64,000 nucleotides of DNA. Origin: Brienomyrus brachyistius (Eukaryota; Chordata; Actinopteri; Osteoglossiformes; Mormyridae). Positions 11,952 to 23,904 of the stretch are shown in pieces. Numbering within the stretch: the first letter of the stretch is position 1; each line of letters begins with the position of its first letter. The stretch spans positions 20,277,019 to 20,341,018 of the forward strand of contig NC_064539.1 in the NCBI RefSeq assembly GCF_023856365.1. The letters run 5' to 3'. The notes beneath the pieces were generated by a model that saw only the letters and a list, made by a program, of their open reading frames with translations, did no database searches and was not told the origin of the DNA. The position numbers were made by a program, and so were the translations under genes.

Positions 11952-14900
11952 TTTAATAGGTTCAAGTTACAATACAGCAGTCCGACACAGCATCTTAAGG
12001 AGCTTGGCAGGCGTGCTATGGGCAGGGCGTGCTATGGGCAGGCGTTGCTATGGGCAGGCGTGCTATGGGCAGGCGTGCTATGGGCAGGCTCGAGCGTGCT
12101 ATGGGCAGGCGTGCTATGGGCAGGCGTGCTATGGGCAGGCGTGCTATGGGCAGGCGTGCTATGGGCAGGCGTGCTATGGGCAGGCTGCTATGGGCAGGCG
12201 TGCTATGGGCAGGCGTGCTATGGGCAGGCGTGCTATGGGCAGGCGTGCTATGGGCAGGCGTGCTATGGGCAGGCGTGCTATGGGCAGGCGTGCTATGGGC
12301 AGGCGTGCTATGGGCAGCGTGCTATGGGCAGGCGTGCTATGGGCAGGCGTGCTATGGGCAGGCGTGCTATGGGCAGGCGTTGCTATGGGCAGGCGTGCTA
12401 TGGGCAGGCGTGCTATGGGCAGGCGTGCTATGGGCAGGCGTGCTATGGGCAGGCGTGCTATGGGCAGGCGTGCTATGGGCAGGCGTGCTATGGGCAGGCG
12501 TGCTATGGCAGGCGTGCTATGGGCAGGCGTGCTATGGGCAGGCGTGCTATGGGCAGGCGTGCTATGGGCAGGCGTGCTATGGGCAGGCGTGCTATGGGCA
12601 GGCGTGCTATGGGCAGGCGTGCTATGGGCAGGCGTGCTATGGGCAGGCGTGCTATGGGCAGGCGTGCTATGGGCAGGCGTGCTATGGGCAGGCGTGCTAT
12701 GGGCAGGCGTGCTATGGGCAGGCGTGCTATGGGCAGCGGTGCTATGGGCAGGCGTGCTATGGGCAGGCGTGCTATGGGCAGGCGTGCTATGGGCAGGCGT
12801 GCTATGGGCAGGCGTGCTATGGCAGGCGTGCTATGGGCAGGCGTGCTATGGGCAGGCGTGCTATGGGCAGGCGTGCTATGGGCAGGCGTGCTATGGGCAG
12901 GCGTGCTATGGGCAGGCGTGCTATGGCAGGCGTGCTATGGGCAGGCGTGCTATGGGCAGGCGTGCTATGGGCAGCGTGCTATGGCAGCGTGCTATGGGCA
13001 GGCGTGCTATGGGCAGGCGTGCTATGGGCAGGCGTGCTATGGGCAGGCGTGCTATGGGCAGGCGTGCTATGGGCAGGCGTGCTATGGGCAGGCGTGCTAT
13101 GGGCAGGCGGTGCTATGGGCAGGCTGCTATGGGCAGGCGTGCTATGGGCAGGCGTGCTATGGCAGGCGTGCTATGGGCAGGCGTGCTATGGGCAGGCGTG
13201 CTATGGGCAGGCGTGCTATGGGCAGGCGTGCTATGGGCAGGCGTGCTATGGGCAGGCGTGCTATGGGCAGGCGTGCTATGGGCAGGCGTGCTATGGGCAG
13301 GCGTGCTATGGGCAGGCGTGCTATGGGCAGGCGTGCTATGGGCAGGCGTGCTATGGGCAGGCGTGCTATGGGCAGGCGTGCTATGGGCAGGCGTGCTATG
13401 GGCAGGCGTGCTATGGGCAGGCGTGCTATGGGCAGGCGTGCTATGGGCAGGCGTGCTATGGGCAGGCGTGCTATGGGCAGGCGTGCTATGGGCAGGCGTG
13501 CTATGGGCAGGCGTGCTATGGGCAGGCGTGCTATGGGCAGGCGTGCTATGGGCAGGCGTGCTATGGGCAGCGGTGCTATGGGCAGGCGTGCTATGGGCAG
13601 GCGTGCTATGGGCAGGCGTGCTATGGGCAGGCGTGCTATGGGCAGGGCGTGCTATGGGCAGGCGTGCTATGGGCAGGCGTGCTATGGGCAGGCGTGCTAT
13701 GGGCAGGCGTGCTATGGGCAGGCGTGCTATGGGCAGGCGTGCTATGGGCAGGCGTGCTATGGGCAGGCGTGCTATGGGCAGGCGTGCTATGGGCAGGCGT
13801 GCTATGGGCAGGCGTGCTATGGGCAGGCGTGCTATGGGCAGGCGTGCTATGGGCAGGCGTGCTATGGGCAGGCGTGCTATGGGCAGGCGTGCTATGGGCA
13901 GGCGTGCTATGGGCAGGCGTGCTATGGGCAGGCGTGCTATGGGCAGGCGTGCTATGGGCAGGCGTGCTATGGGCAGGCGTGCTATGGGGCAGGCGTGCTA
14001 TGGGCAGGCGTGCTATGGGCAGGCGTGCTATGGGCAGGCGTGCTATGGGCAGGCGTGCTATGGGCAGGCGTGCTATGGGCAGGCGTGCTATGGGCAGGCG
14101 TGCTATGGGCAGGCGTGCTATGGGCAGGCGTGCTATGGGCAGGCGTGCTATGGGCAGGCGTGCTATGGGCAGGCGTGCTATGGGCAGGCGTGCTATGGGC
14201 AGGCGTGCTATGGGCAGGCGTGCTATGGGCAGGCGTGCTATGGGCAGGCGTGCTATGGGCAGGCGTGCTATGGGCAGGCGTGCTATGGGCAGGCGTGCTA
14301 TGGGCAGGCGTGCTATGGGCAGGCGTTGCTATGGGCAGGCGTGCTATGGGCAGGCGTGCTATGGGCAGGCGTGCTATGGGCAGGCGTGCTATGGGCAGGC
14401 GTGCTATGGGCAGGCGTGCTATGGGCAGGCGTGCTATGGGCAGGCGTGCTATGGGCAGGCGTGCTATGGGCAGGCGTGCTATGGGCAGGCGTGCTATGGG
14501 GCAGGCGTGCTATGGGCAGGCGTGCTATGGGCAGGCGTGCTATGGGCAGGCGTGCTCTATGCGGCAGGCGTGCTATGGGCAGGCGTGCTATGGGCAGGCG
14601 TGCTATGGGCAGGCGTGCTATGGGCAGGCGTGCTATGGGCAGGCGTGCTATGGGCAGGGCGTGCTATGGGCAGGCGTGCTATGGGCAGGCGTGCTATGGG
14701 CAGGCGTGCTATGGGCAGGCGTGCTATGGGCAGGCGTGCTATGGGCAGGCGTGCTATGGGCAGGCGTGCTATGGGCAGGCGTGCTATGGGCAGGCGTGCT
14801 ATGGGCAGGCGTTGCTATGGGCAGGCGTGCTATGGGCAGGCGTGCTATGGGCAGGCGTGCTATGGGCAGGCGTGCTATGGGCAGGCGTGCTATGGGCAGG

Positions 14901-17900
14901 CGTGCTATGGGCAGGCGTGCTATGGGCAGGCGTGCTATGGGCAGGCGTGCTATGGGCAGGCGTGCTATGGGCAGGCGGTGCTATGGGCAGGCGTGCTATG
15001 GGCAGGCGTGCTATGGGCAGGCGTGCTATGGGCAGGGCGTGCTATGGGCAGGCGTGCTATGGCAGGCGTGCTATGGGCAGGCGTGCTATGGGCAGGCGTG
15101 CTATGGGCAGGCGTGCTATGGCAGGCGTGCTATGGGCAGGCGTGCTATGGGCAGGCGTGCTATGGGCAGGCGTGCTATGGGCAGGCGTGCTATGGGCAGG
15201 CGTGCTATGGGCAGGCGTGCTATGGGCAGGCGTGCTATGGGCAGGCGTGCTATGGGCAGGCGTGCTATGGGCAGGCGTGCTATGGGCAGGCGTGCTATGG
15301 GCAGGCGTGCTATGGGCAGGCGTGCTATGGGCAGGCGTGCTATGGGCAGGCGTGCTATGGGCAGGCGTGCTATGGGCAGGCGTGCTATGGGCAGGCGTGC
15401 TATGGGCAGGCGTGCTATGGGCAGGCGTGCTATGGGCAGGCGTGCTATGGGCAGGCGTGCTATGGGCAGGCGTGCTATGGGCAGGCGTGCTATGGGCAGG
15501 CGTGCTATGGGCAGGCGTGCTATGGGCAGGCGTGCTATGGGCAGGGCTGCTGCTATGGGCAGGCGTATGGGCAGGCGTGCTATGGGCAGGCGTGCTATGG
15601 CAGGCGTGCTATGGGCAGGGCGTGCTATGGGCAGGCGTGCTATGGGCAGGCGTGCTATGGGCAGGCGTGCTATGGGCAGGCGTGCTATGGGCAGGCGTGC
15701 TATGGGCAGGCGTGCTATGGGCAGGCGTGCTATGGGCAGGCGCTATGCAGCTGCTATGGGCAGGCGTGCTATGGGCAGGCGTGCTATGGGCAGGCGTGCT
15801 ATGGGCAGGCGTGCTATGGGCAGGCGTGCTATGGGCAGGCGTGCTATGGGCAGGCGTGCTATGGGCAGGCGTGCTATGGGCAGGCGTGCTATGGGCAGGC
15901 GTGCTATGGGCAGGCGTGCTATGGGCAGGCGTGCTATGGGCAGGCGTGCTATGGGCAGGCGTGCTATGGGCAGGCGTGCTATGGGCAGGCGCTTGGCTGC
16001 GCTATGGGCAGGCGTGCTATGGGCAGGCGTGCTATGGGCAGGCGTGCTATGGGCAGGCGTGCTATGGGCAGGCGTGCTATGGGCAGGCGTGCTATGGGCA
16101 GGCGTGCTATGGGCAGGCGTGCTATGGGCAGGCGTGCTATGGGCAGGCGTGCTATGGGCAGGCGTGCTATGGGCAGGCGTGCTATGGGCAGGCGTGCCTA
16201 TGGGCAGGCGTGCTATGGGCAGGCGTGCTATGGGCAGGCGTGCTATGGGCAGGCGTGCTATGGGCAGGCGTGCTATGGGCAGGCGTGCTATGGGCAGGCG
16301 TGCTATGGGCAGGCGTGCTATGGGCAGGCGTGCTATGGGCAGGCGTGCTATGGGCAGGCGTGCTATGGGCAGGCTGCTATGGGCAGGCGTGCTATGGGCA
16401 GGCGTGCTATGGGCAGGCGTGCTATGGGCAGGCGTGCTATGGGCAGGCGTGCTATGGGCAGGCGTGCTATGGGCCAGGCGTGCTATGGGGCAGGCGTGCT
16501 ATGGGCAGGCGTGCTATGGGCAGGCGTGCTATGGGCAGGGCTGCTATGGGCAGGCGTGCTATGGGCAGGCGTGCTATGGGCAGGCGTGCTATGGGCAGGC
16601 GTGCTATGGGCAGGCGCTGGCTGCTATGGGCAGGCGTGCTATGGGCAGGCGTTGCTATGGGCAGGCGTGCTATGGCAGCTGCTATGGGCAGGCGTGCTAT
16701 GGGCAGGCGTGCTATGGGCAGGCGTGCTATGGGCAGGCGTGCTATGGGCAGGCGTGCTATGGGCAGGCGTGCTATGGGCAGGCGTGCTATGGGCAGGCGT
16801 GCTATGGGCAGGCGTGCTATGGGCAGGCGTGCTATGGGCAGGCGTGCTATGGGCAGGCGTGCTATGGGGCAGGCGTGCTATGGGCAGGCGTGCTATGGGC
16901 AGGCGTGCTATGGGCAGGCGTGCTATGGGCAGGCGTGCTATGGGCAGGCGTTGCTATGGGCAGGCGTGCTATGGGCAGGCGTGCTATGGGCAGGCGTGCT
17001 ATGGGGCAGGCGTGCTATGGGCAGGCGTGCTATGGGCAGGCGTGCTATGGCAGGCGTGCTATGGGCAGGCGTGCTATGGGCAGGCGTGCTATGGGCAGGC
17101 GTGCTATGGGCAGGCGTGCTATGGCCGCTATGAGCGTGCTATGGGCAGGCGTGCTATGGGCAGGCGTGCTATGGGCAGGCGTGCTATGGCCGGCTATGGG
17201 CAGGCGTGCTATGGGCAGGCGTGCTATGGGCAGGCGTGCTATGCAGCGTGCTATGGGCAGGCGTGCTATGGGCAGGCGTGCTATGGGCAGGCGTGCTATG
17301 GGCAGGCGTGCTATGGGCAGGCGTGCTATGGGCAGGCGTGCTATGGGCAGGCGTGCTATGGGCAGGCGTGCTATGGGCAGGCGTGCTATGGGCAGGCTGC
17401 TATGGGCAGGCGTGCTATGGGCAGGCGTGCTATGGCGGCTGCTATGGGCAGGCGTGCTATGGGCAGGCGTGCTATGGGCAGGCGTGCTATGGGCAGGCGT
17501 GCTATGCAGGCGCTAGCAGCGTGCTATGGGCAGAGGAGGCGTGCTATGGGCAGGCGTGCTATGGGCAGGCACTAAAGCAGAGCCGTTCCCAGGATAATGT
17601 CCTGTGAAGCTAACAGGTGACTGAGGGGCCTGCACTACTGAAGAGGCTACAGCATGCAAAGCATTGGGTGGAACGCTCTCAAGAAGCTCAGCATTGAGGT
17701 CATGGAGATTACTACCAACTTCAATATGGCTGCTCTGGTCATGCAGCTCCCACATTCAGGAGAGACCCATGGACCTCAATGTCACTGCTGGCCGAGGCAT
17801 TTGACGAAGCTTGCTGGACTCATGCACTTTCAGACTCTGGTAGCCACTGGAGCCTTGAGTAGATGCAGGAGGATGCCCTGTTGACTTCAGGGTCCATTTT

Positions 17901-18135
17901 TGTAGAGCATTTGCATCTGTGCCAGAAGGCCTCAGGAACCCTGTATGATATGGAGTTTGAGATTAATGAGCCAGATAACTTAAAAAAAAAAAAACCATAA
18001 CAGCATCTTATAAAGCACAACTCATAATTATCTTGCGTGAAACAAGTAACTGAAAATCCACGAAGAGCATTACCTACCTTCATCAAACACAGAGTACAAA
18101 ATAAAACAAGCAAAAACAAGCGCACTGCCCCTCAT
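11952..18135 (-). pseudogene. Secreted acidic protein copy 2, broken and split by satellite
   Basis: Exon 1 (18078-18135) gives MRGSALVFACFILYSVFDEG and splices in phase to exon 2 starting at 17940. A missing C near 17813 shifts the frame after KVHESS, and a TGA at 17756-17758 ends translation. An extra G on the gene strand near 17748 restores the old frame, but too late. Past LHDQSSHIEV and DLNAELLESVPP the sequence reaches VPAHSTPAHSTP and runs into the 15-bp array (17572 down to about 12003). Beyond the array, ATTAAA at 11952-11957 and the flank match the 3' ends of copies 1 and 3. The copy therefore spans over 6 kb, about 90 percent of it satellite. A shortened secreted peptide is still possible. 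Confidence 0.75.
12003..17572. repeat. 15-bp satellite array, about 370 units
   Basis: The plus-strand unit GCGTGCTATGGGCAG repeats with few substitutions. Most variation is single-base gain or loss (GGGG, GG for GGG; GCGTT; GCGG) and a few scrambled junctions near 15541, 15744, 15990, 16613 and 17513. The unit is about two-thirds G+C in AT-rich surroundings. On the minus strand it reads CCTGCCCATAGCACG, coding Pro-Ala-His-Ser-Thr in the frame of the host gene. All three plus-strand frames lack stops, which produces huge meaningless open frames. Indels scattered along the array move the minus frame onto TAG, so no long PAHST protein can be made from this assembly. Confidence 0.97.
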
Positions 18136-18262
18136 TTTCACCATCGACAACCCCCCGCACTGTAGCTCAAACAAAAGATGTTTTCGTATAACAAGAAAGC
18201 GTTATTATAAGATTCGCCAAACCGCCTCCTCCCCTATTAACAGCTGAAAAACATATCAACTG
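18136..18262 (-). promoter_or_regulatory. Upstream block of copy 2
   Basis: A diverged version of the block upstream of copies 1 and 3: the order CAGCTG, GC-rich GGAGGAGGCGG, then TTTTGTTTGA is kept. This shows that copy 2 was duplicated together with its upstream region. Confidence 0.4.
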
Positions 18263-19349
18263 ATTAAGAAGTAATCTCGTTGCGAGAAGTACTGGGGTGC
18301 ATGATTCGAATTACGGGGGTACTGTACCCCCCGATCAAATCCCAGACCCCCCCCCCCCCCAACAAAAAGAGAGACAAAAGTACCATTTTCGTGGGTTCTT
18401 AACATTTTTCCTAACAGCATAACCTCACTTTGTAGGAAAATTTTATGTAAAACGATTTCAAACACCCCTAATGTGGACCGTACCATTTTAACCACCTCGG
18501 CGCTAGAAGCAGCTTAGCCTGTCGGTCGCGTCATTCATTCTCATTGAGTGATCTGTTCATTGTGCTCGTCTGTCATGGTAGTTTGTCGTGCATTGGTAAA
18601 CGTAAGGAGCCAGCAGAAGTCTAGCCTGTTGAACATATCTTATTTTACAACCATAATTTATTCATTTAAGTGTTGCATCTACTAATGCAATCTGACGTCT
18701 TTATAAGTTGAATTACTTACCATTGCCCTTTTGAGGCCGGTACAAGTCAACGTTACTTACGTTAACTAGCAAGATAAGCTTATTTTATGAGGTAAAATCG
18801 ATCATGGTCATTTTCCAAGGAGATTAACTCCCTATGTTTTCATTCTCATTTTATCATGAATAAATTGTGCGTTTCTGAAATTAATTCGCCACTTAGCCTG
18901 TGTGGTTTGTTATTAGGCTAATGTTAATGCGTAAGAAGGTCTTACGCAATGTTCTGGAAAAACATTATTATCAGTGAAACCTATAGGGGCAACGTGAAAA
19001 AACTACCTAGCAAATAATAAGCCCTATTATTTGAATTTTAGTGGTACTGATTCCGCATTCCACGATTTCATATTTATGGACATTCTTAGAAGCTTCATCT
19101 GATAGCCCAGATTCTGTTTTGTTAAACATAGATTAGATTTTATTCACAGACAAACAATAAGGAAAATGAAACACTGAGACATCAGACATTTTTTTGGTGG
19201 TAAAAGAAGAGTAATTAAGAAATACTAGTATTAAGAGCTACAGAACATTACACTAAAAGCATAGGTGCAGTTTTACAAACTGTTAATGTGTATGAAGGAA
19301 AGTGATCTGAGAAACAGGGAGTTGTGTCTTGACTCTTACCACCAGAGGA
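18263..19349. other. Spacer, no gene seen
   Basis: Contains a C homopolymer at about 18347-18360 and AT-rich sequence. No gene or recognisable repeat. Confidence 0.45.
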
Positions 19350-19506
19350 GTATTTTTCGTATATGGATTACTCGTTTAGCCGTACGTAATTGATGACGAT
19401 TTGGCATGATCCTGGATCTGTTGGTTTTTCGAAACTCTTGCTGGATGTGTCGTCATAGCAGCAGATCCAGATCCTCAAACCTGGGAGGTATTTTCCGTAC
19501 GTCGCT

Positions 19507-19509
<3 letters not shown>

Positions 19510-19586
<77 letters not shown>
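19510..19586. repeat. (AT)n microsatellite
   Basis: An uninterrupted TA dinucleotide run of about 77 bases inside the inverted-repeat element. Confidence 0.95.
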
Positions 19587-19589
<3 letters not shown>

Positions 19590-19755
19590 AATTTCAAGAA
19601 CTAATATGCACAAGGAGTAACACGGCAAAGCATCCCAAACCAGAAAAGACGACTGTCAAAAAGTGACCGACAAATTAAACGCGGACGTAGTGTTAATTGT
19701 ACTTACTGAATGCAGCGTTTCATTTCCTATGTGTCAGATGAATTATTATTTAATT

Positions 19756-20119
19756 CAGTTAAATCCGGCCAGTTATAACGGACTTCAAGGCAAAACAGTC
19801 CGTTATATCCAAAGTCCATTATATCCAGAGTTTCTGTATGCCCAGAACACAACAGGACACCATTTACTGCCACACCCCAGCAGACACACTTGTGGTACAG
19901 ATTAATATATTGTACATGTAGTAATCCAACTTTACCCGACCAGATGTGTGACTATTAATAATCCCGACTAGGTATCTGCGCTGGATATCACCGACACGCC
20001 ACGCGCCTTGTACCTGGACCTGCATGTCCGTTATAGCGAACAAAACTACAGCTAAAAGCGTTTGTCCGTTATAAGCGAAATTCAGTTATATGCGAGTTCG
20101 CTATAACGGGATTTTACTG
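19756..20119. mobile_element. Nested pogo/Tigger-like non-autonomous element
   Basis: The ends CAGTTAAATCCGG and (reverse complement) CAGTAAAATCCCG are followed by GTTATAACGGAC or GTTATAGCGAAC. Such CAG-TTATAACG termini are typical of pogo/Tigger-type elements. Interior GTCCGTTATA motifs recur. No transposase is visible and a clean TA duplication is not seen. Confidence 0.42.
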
Positions 20120-20927
20120 TATGCCATAATTCCAGATCAAAAATAAGCACAATGAGAGCATGGGAACAGGTTAAAGTGAAGTACAAGAATATACTTCAAA
20201 CTGGTAAATATATACATACACACACACTCTTAAATATATACGTATATATACTTCGCCTAATTTGACTTTGAATATATGGTGCTAATAAATCTTTGAGGTA
20301 CAATATTTCCCCTCGGCTGAAGCGGTATCTTTCGCAAAGAATTTCCTCCAGGAGCAATAAAGGATCTTGCCGATCGCGCAAAACCCTCTTTATATGAAAT
20401 TCTCTTCTTATAATTTGCGCACCGATATCAATCGGTCGCTCATTCATGAATGGCGAATCCATGGCTGATTACATTTCCATGCACGGACAGTGATTACGTG
20501 TGCAAGCTAATCCAATTGTTTACGTAGAACAAACCTGCTCCGAGCAGGTTTGAGGATTTGGATGTGCTGCTATAACAACACATTTAGCAAGAGTTTCGAA
20601 AAACCGACAAATCCAGGATCATGCCAAATCGTCAACAATTACATCGAGTAAATGCATGGGTAATCCACGTACGAAAAATACCCCCAAGTCTCATCAACAG
20701 ACTTCTTGTATATTTCCGATTGCTAGTAGTTAAATTTGTGTACGTTAAAATGTATAGGTTGTATCGTCTGTCTTGCTTAGGGGGTCAATTTTTTTAGGGC
20801 ACCCATGCACTGACAGAAGCATTATTCGGCGCCTGTGTTTTCTAGTAGCAGTATACGTCGAAAATAAAACGTACAATAAAAAAAACATTGTGATTAGTAA
20901 CTGTCTTGAAATTTTCACAAATTAACG

Positions 20928-21080
20928 ATTAATTGTTAATCAGTTGATATAGTTCGCAGCTGTTATTAGTGGAGGGCGCGGTTTCGCGGATCCTTTATTA
21001 ACACCTTTGACGCCGTTTTTTTCAATCGTACGAAAACGCTTTTTGTTTGATAGACGGTGTTTGGGCAGCATATAGCAGAA
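20928..21080 (+). promoter_or_regulatory. Upstream block of secreted-protein copy 3
   Basis: Nearly identical, in opposite orientation, to 8718-8872. It carries the CAGCTG E-box, GAGGGCGCGG and the TTTTTGTTTGATAGACGG leader. It is the likely proximal promoter and 5' leader of the intact copy. Confidence 0.48.
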
Positions 21081-21721
21081 ATGATGGGTCGTGTGTTGGT
21101 TTTTGCTTGTTTTGTTCTGTATTCGTTGTTTGACGAAGGTGAGTGATATTGTTCTTTGCTAATTTTTGGGTTTGCTATTCATATTGTAACTGACGTTTGT
21201 GGCTTCTGTGAAGGCTTTGTCTTCGAATCGGCTTATACTCAGTGTGGTGACCATAGTAATGCCTGTGTCATTCTTGTTGTACAGGGTTCCTGAGGCCTTC
21301 TGCCACGGATGGCTTACAAAAACGGACCCTGAAGTCAACAACAGGGCATCCTCCTGCATCTACTCAAGGCTCCAGTGGCTACCAGAGTCTGAAAGTGCAT
21401 GAGTCCAGCCAAAATGTGTCTGACTCCTCAGCCAGCAGTGACATTGAGGTCCATGGGTCTCTCCTGAATGTGGAGCTGCATGACCAGAGCAGCCATGTTA
21501 ATATTGATAGTAATATCCATGACCTCAATGCTGAGCTTCCTGAAGATGTTCCACCCGAAGGCTTGAATGCTGTAGCCTCTTCAATAGTGAAGGCCCCTCA
21601 GTCACCGGGTGCCATCACAGGAAGTCATCCTGATAACAGCTCCACTCCAGTGCCTGCCCATAGCACAGCTGCCCATAACATGCCTACACAGAGTGTGCAT
21701 CCCAGTGGGGGCCATGTGTAG
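21081..21721 (+). CDS. Unrecognised small secreted acidic protein, copy 3 (intact)
   Basis: Exons 21081-21138 and 21285-21721 join in phase (GAA G / GG TTC) through GTGAGT and ACAG sites and predict 164 residues. The leader MMGRVLVFACFVLYSLFDEG is followed by FLRPSATDG, an LQKR site, a Ser/Thr/Gly stretch, and an acidic middle (SSDIEVHGSLLNVELHDQSS, DLNAELPEDVPP). A histidine-rich tail follows: TPVPAHSTAAHNMPTQSVHP, then GGHV and TAG. Cysteine occurs only in the leader, and NVS and NSS sites could be N-glycosylated. AATAAA lies at 21760-21765. It is expected to be a secreted, largely disordered protein or propeptide. The single PAHST here is the unit amplified hundreds of times in copy 2. Function unknown. 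Confidence 0.78.
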
Positions 21722-21765
21722 CTGTTAAAGCTTTGGGCTAATCTTGCTTTCCAATGACTAATAAA

Positions 21766-22905
21766 ACTTGGTTTGTCCTGAACATTCAGTGTGTCCTGTA
21801 ATCTGTGCTTGGATGAGGAAATGGAGGAGCTGCATAGCGTCACCTTTCCTGAGTGGTGAGGTGTTGACAATTCACAAGTGTGGTGTCTTGAATTGTTTAA
21901 GGGACCCTCTCGTAATGCCAGAAGCTTCGGCTTTCACGGATTGCATCGCCAAGTACTACCCCACTGACTGGTAGCATATGTAACTTCAGTTTTTTCCAGG
22001 ATTTTAACTCGGTCGCATTTTTTGAGGGTTAGGGCTTGCCTGTTTTTAAATGCCTTAATGTTGTAACGCATATGGTTTCCTAATATTTTCCCGTAGTTTG
22101 AGCATTGACAAAGAAATAGATTAATCAATTGTTTGGCGTTGGCAACATGAACAAACACGACGTGTGCAACCCCAGGGGTACTGTGGTCATGTTAGTCACA
22201 AAGTCTCTGCACACAGTTTTATTTGTTCAGATGAACAGAACTTCAAAGACAGCAACACACATGCGTGGGGATCTTTATGAACAAGAACTTTGAATTAACA
22301 TGGATGTGGCTTTGCAACACTGTCACAACTTTTTTTGTTACAATTTTTGTAAGTTCTAAACATACAGATTTCATATTTATGCACCATTCCTTATTGTGTA
22401 AGGAGTCGCTGAGCTGGGCAATGTCTCACAATTACGCACTTGTGCATCATTGCACCCGCACCAGTACTGCTGTACTACTGTCCGATCTTTTCCAGCGGTC
22501 CTTTTATTTCATGGAAATAAGTCCCGGCATGTCAGACTGCTTGAGAAAAGGTTAATTTAGGCGATTTACAACTCAAATGTTGCTTATTTTCCTTGTTTCT
22601 ATTGAATACATAGAGATAAAACTGTACAAAAAAACAGAGCGGACACCAATCAGGTTCGAACGAAGTTCATCTTTATTTAGATTTCTGTCTAACTACCCTA
22701 ATGCCCAGAACAGAACACTTCAGTTTTTTGCTAAATCATTACTGGTTTCAGTGTGCTACCTCCATACTGAACCGACAGAAACCCACCAACAGTAATGGGG
22801 GAGAAGGAGAATAAGCAGTAAGAAAAAACAAACAAAAAGAAGAAAACAATAAAAAAAAGAAGGAAATAGCAATCATTTTTACAAGAAGAAAATTAAATAT
22901 ATGAA
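21766..22905. other. Spacer downstream of copy 3
   Basis: No gene seen. It ends in an A/G-rich low-complexity stretch at about 22800-22900. Confidence 0.45.
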
Positions 22906-22907
22906 CT

Positions 22908-23012
22908 TCACCCATCCATCCACCCCTTTTCTGACACCGCGTGTCATATCCCAGAGGCTAAGGCCGCAAGGCAGGGAACAACACAGAGCGGGGCGCCAAC
23001 CCATCGCAGGAG
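22908..23012 (-). mobile_element. Fragment of tRNA-derived SINE (tail part)
   Basis: The (CATC)n start followed by GGCCGCAAGGCAGGGAACAA and GCCAACCCATCGCAGG matches the reverse complement of the tail of the full SINE at 43130-43488. The tRNA-like head is absent. Confidence 0.6.
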
Positions 23013-23904
23013 AAACTTTAATTATATCTCCTTTATATTGGCGATGAAATCACGCAGTAAAGACAGTAAGGGAGAGAGTTACATGGAATGTTTTATTAAC
23101 TTTCCAGGGTGTTTGGCTTCACGTTTCACCTGGATTCACCTGCTTCTATTACGTTGTGATTCACTCGCACGCGAGCATGATAAGAATGGTGAGGAAAAAC
23201 TACTAGAGTACCGCACAAAGAGTATGGCGGTATTTTCGAAGACAGAGATAAATTATTGTTCTGTCACAGTGTAACAAAATCTATAAACACACTGAGATGT
23301 TATACCTAATAAACGCTTCACGTCATACAACTACTGGCAATGTCTGATAAATGACATTAACGCCGTGCAACAATCGATTGTCCTACAGTCTTAAGATTGT
23401 TCGGAAAAAACAGTAGAGTGTCGCCAGAAGTCAGGAGCCTGTCCATAAATTGTCAGGACTTTTGCGTTGCAACATGATCATTCCGATTGTAATACAGACT
23501 TAATACGGAAGACTAATTGGTGGCGATTGAGTGAATGTTTCTCTTACTGGATCGGAGGTTGTGGGTTGCTTACGTGTAGTGTTAACATGAAGCACGGTGC
23601 AGCAAAGCTCCAGTTCAAGTTTAGCCGCTTCGCCTGCGTCCTTTATTTGATCCGCCCTACGCAACATAAGTTCCAGGCGAATCTAGCCGAACCTGCATGC
23701 TTATTTATTCTTTTCATTATTTGTTAACATTTATGTTCATTCCTCAAAACCAGGATCCTAATCCTGGAATTAAAACTGATTTTCTTCTCTAACTAGTGAA
23801 TATTCCGGTAAAATTTTCTATGAACATCATCTGTATAAGAATCTATGAACACAATCATAGCACATTAAAATTGCATTACAAACATTGCTGTAAATATTTT
23901 TAAA

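Larger units (their letters stand above)
19350..20681. mobile_element. Inverted-repeat-bounded element with nested insertion
   Basis: Arms 19350-19483 and 20545-20681 are reverse complements with roughly 85-90 percent identity by eye. They share TATTTTTCGTA, GACGATTTGGCATGATCCTGG and GGTTTTTCGAAACTCTTGCT. The interior has no coding region and holds an (AT)n run and a second inverted-repeat element. It is best read as an old non-autonomous DNA transposon. Exact ends and target duplication are unclear. Confidence 0.5.

Noticed and set aside
12003..17572. Possible CRISPR array
   Set aside because: The repeats are directly adjacent 15-mers without spacers, in a vertebrate genome.
11907..17607. 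Three overlapping plus-strand open frames of 1,700-1,870 codons with RRAMG, ACYGQ and VLWAG repeats
   Set aside because: They follow from a stop-free 15-bp unit read in all three frames. Indels merely switch between repeat words, and there is no start context or domain.
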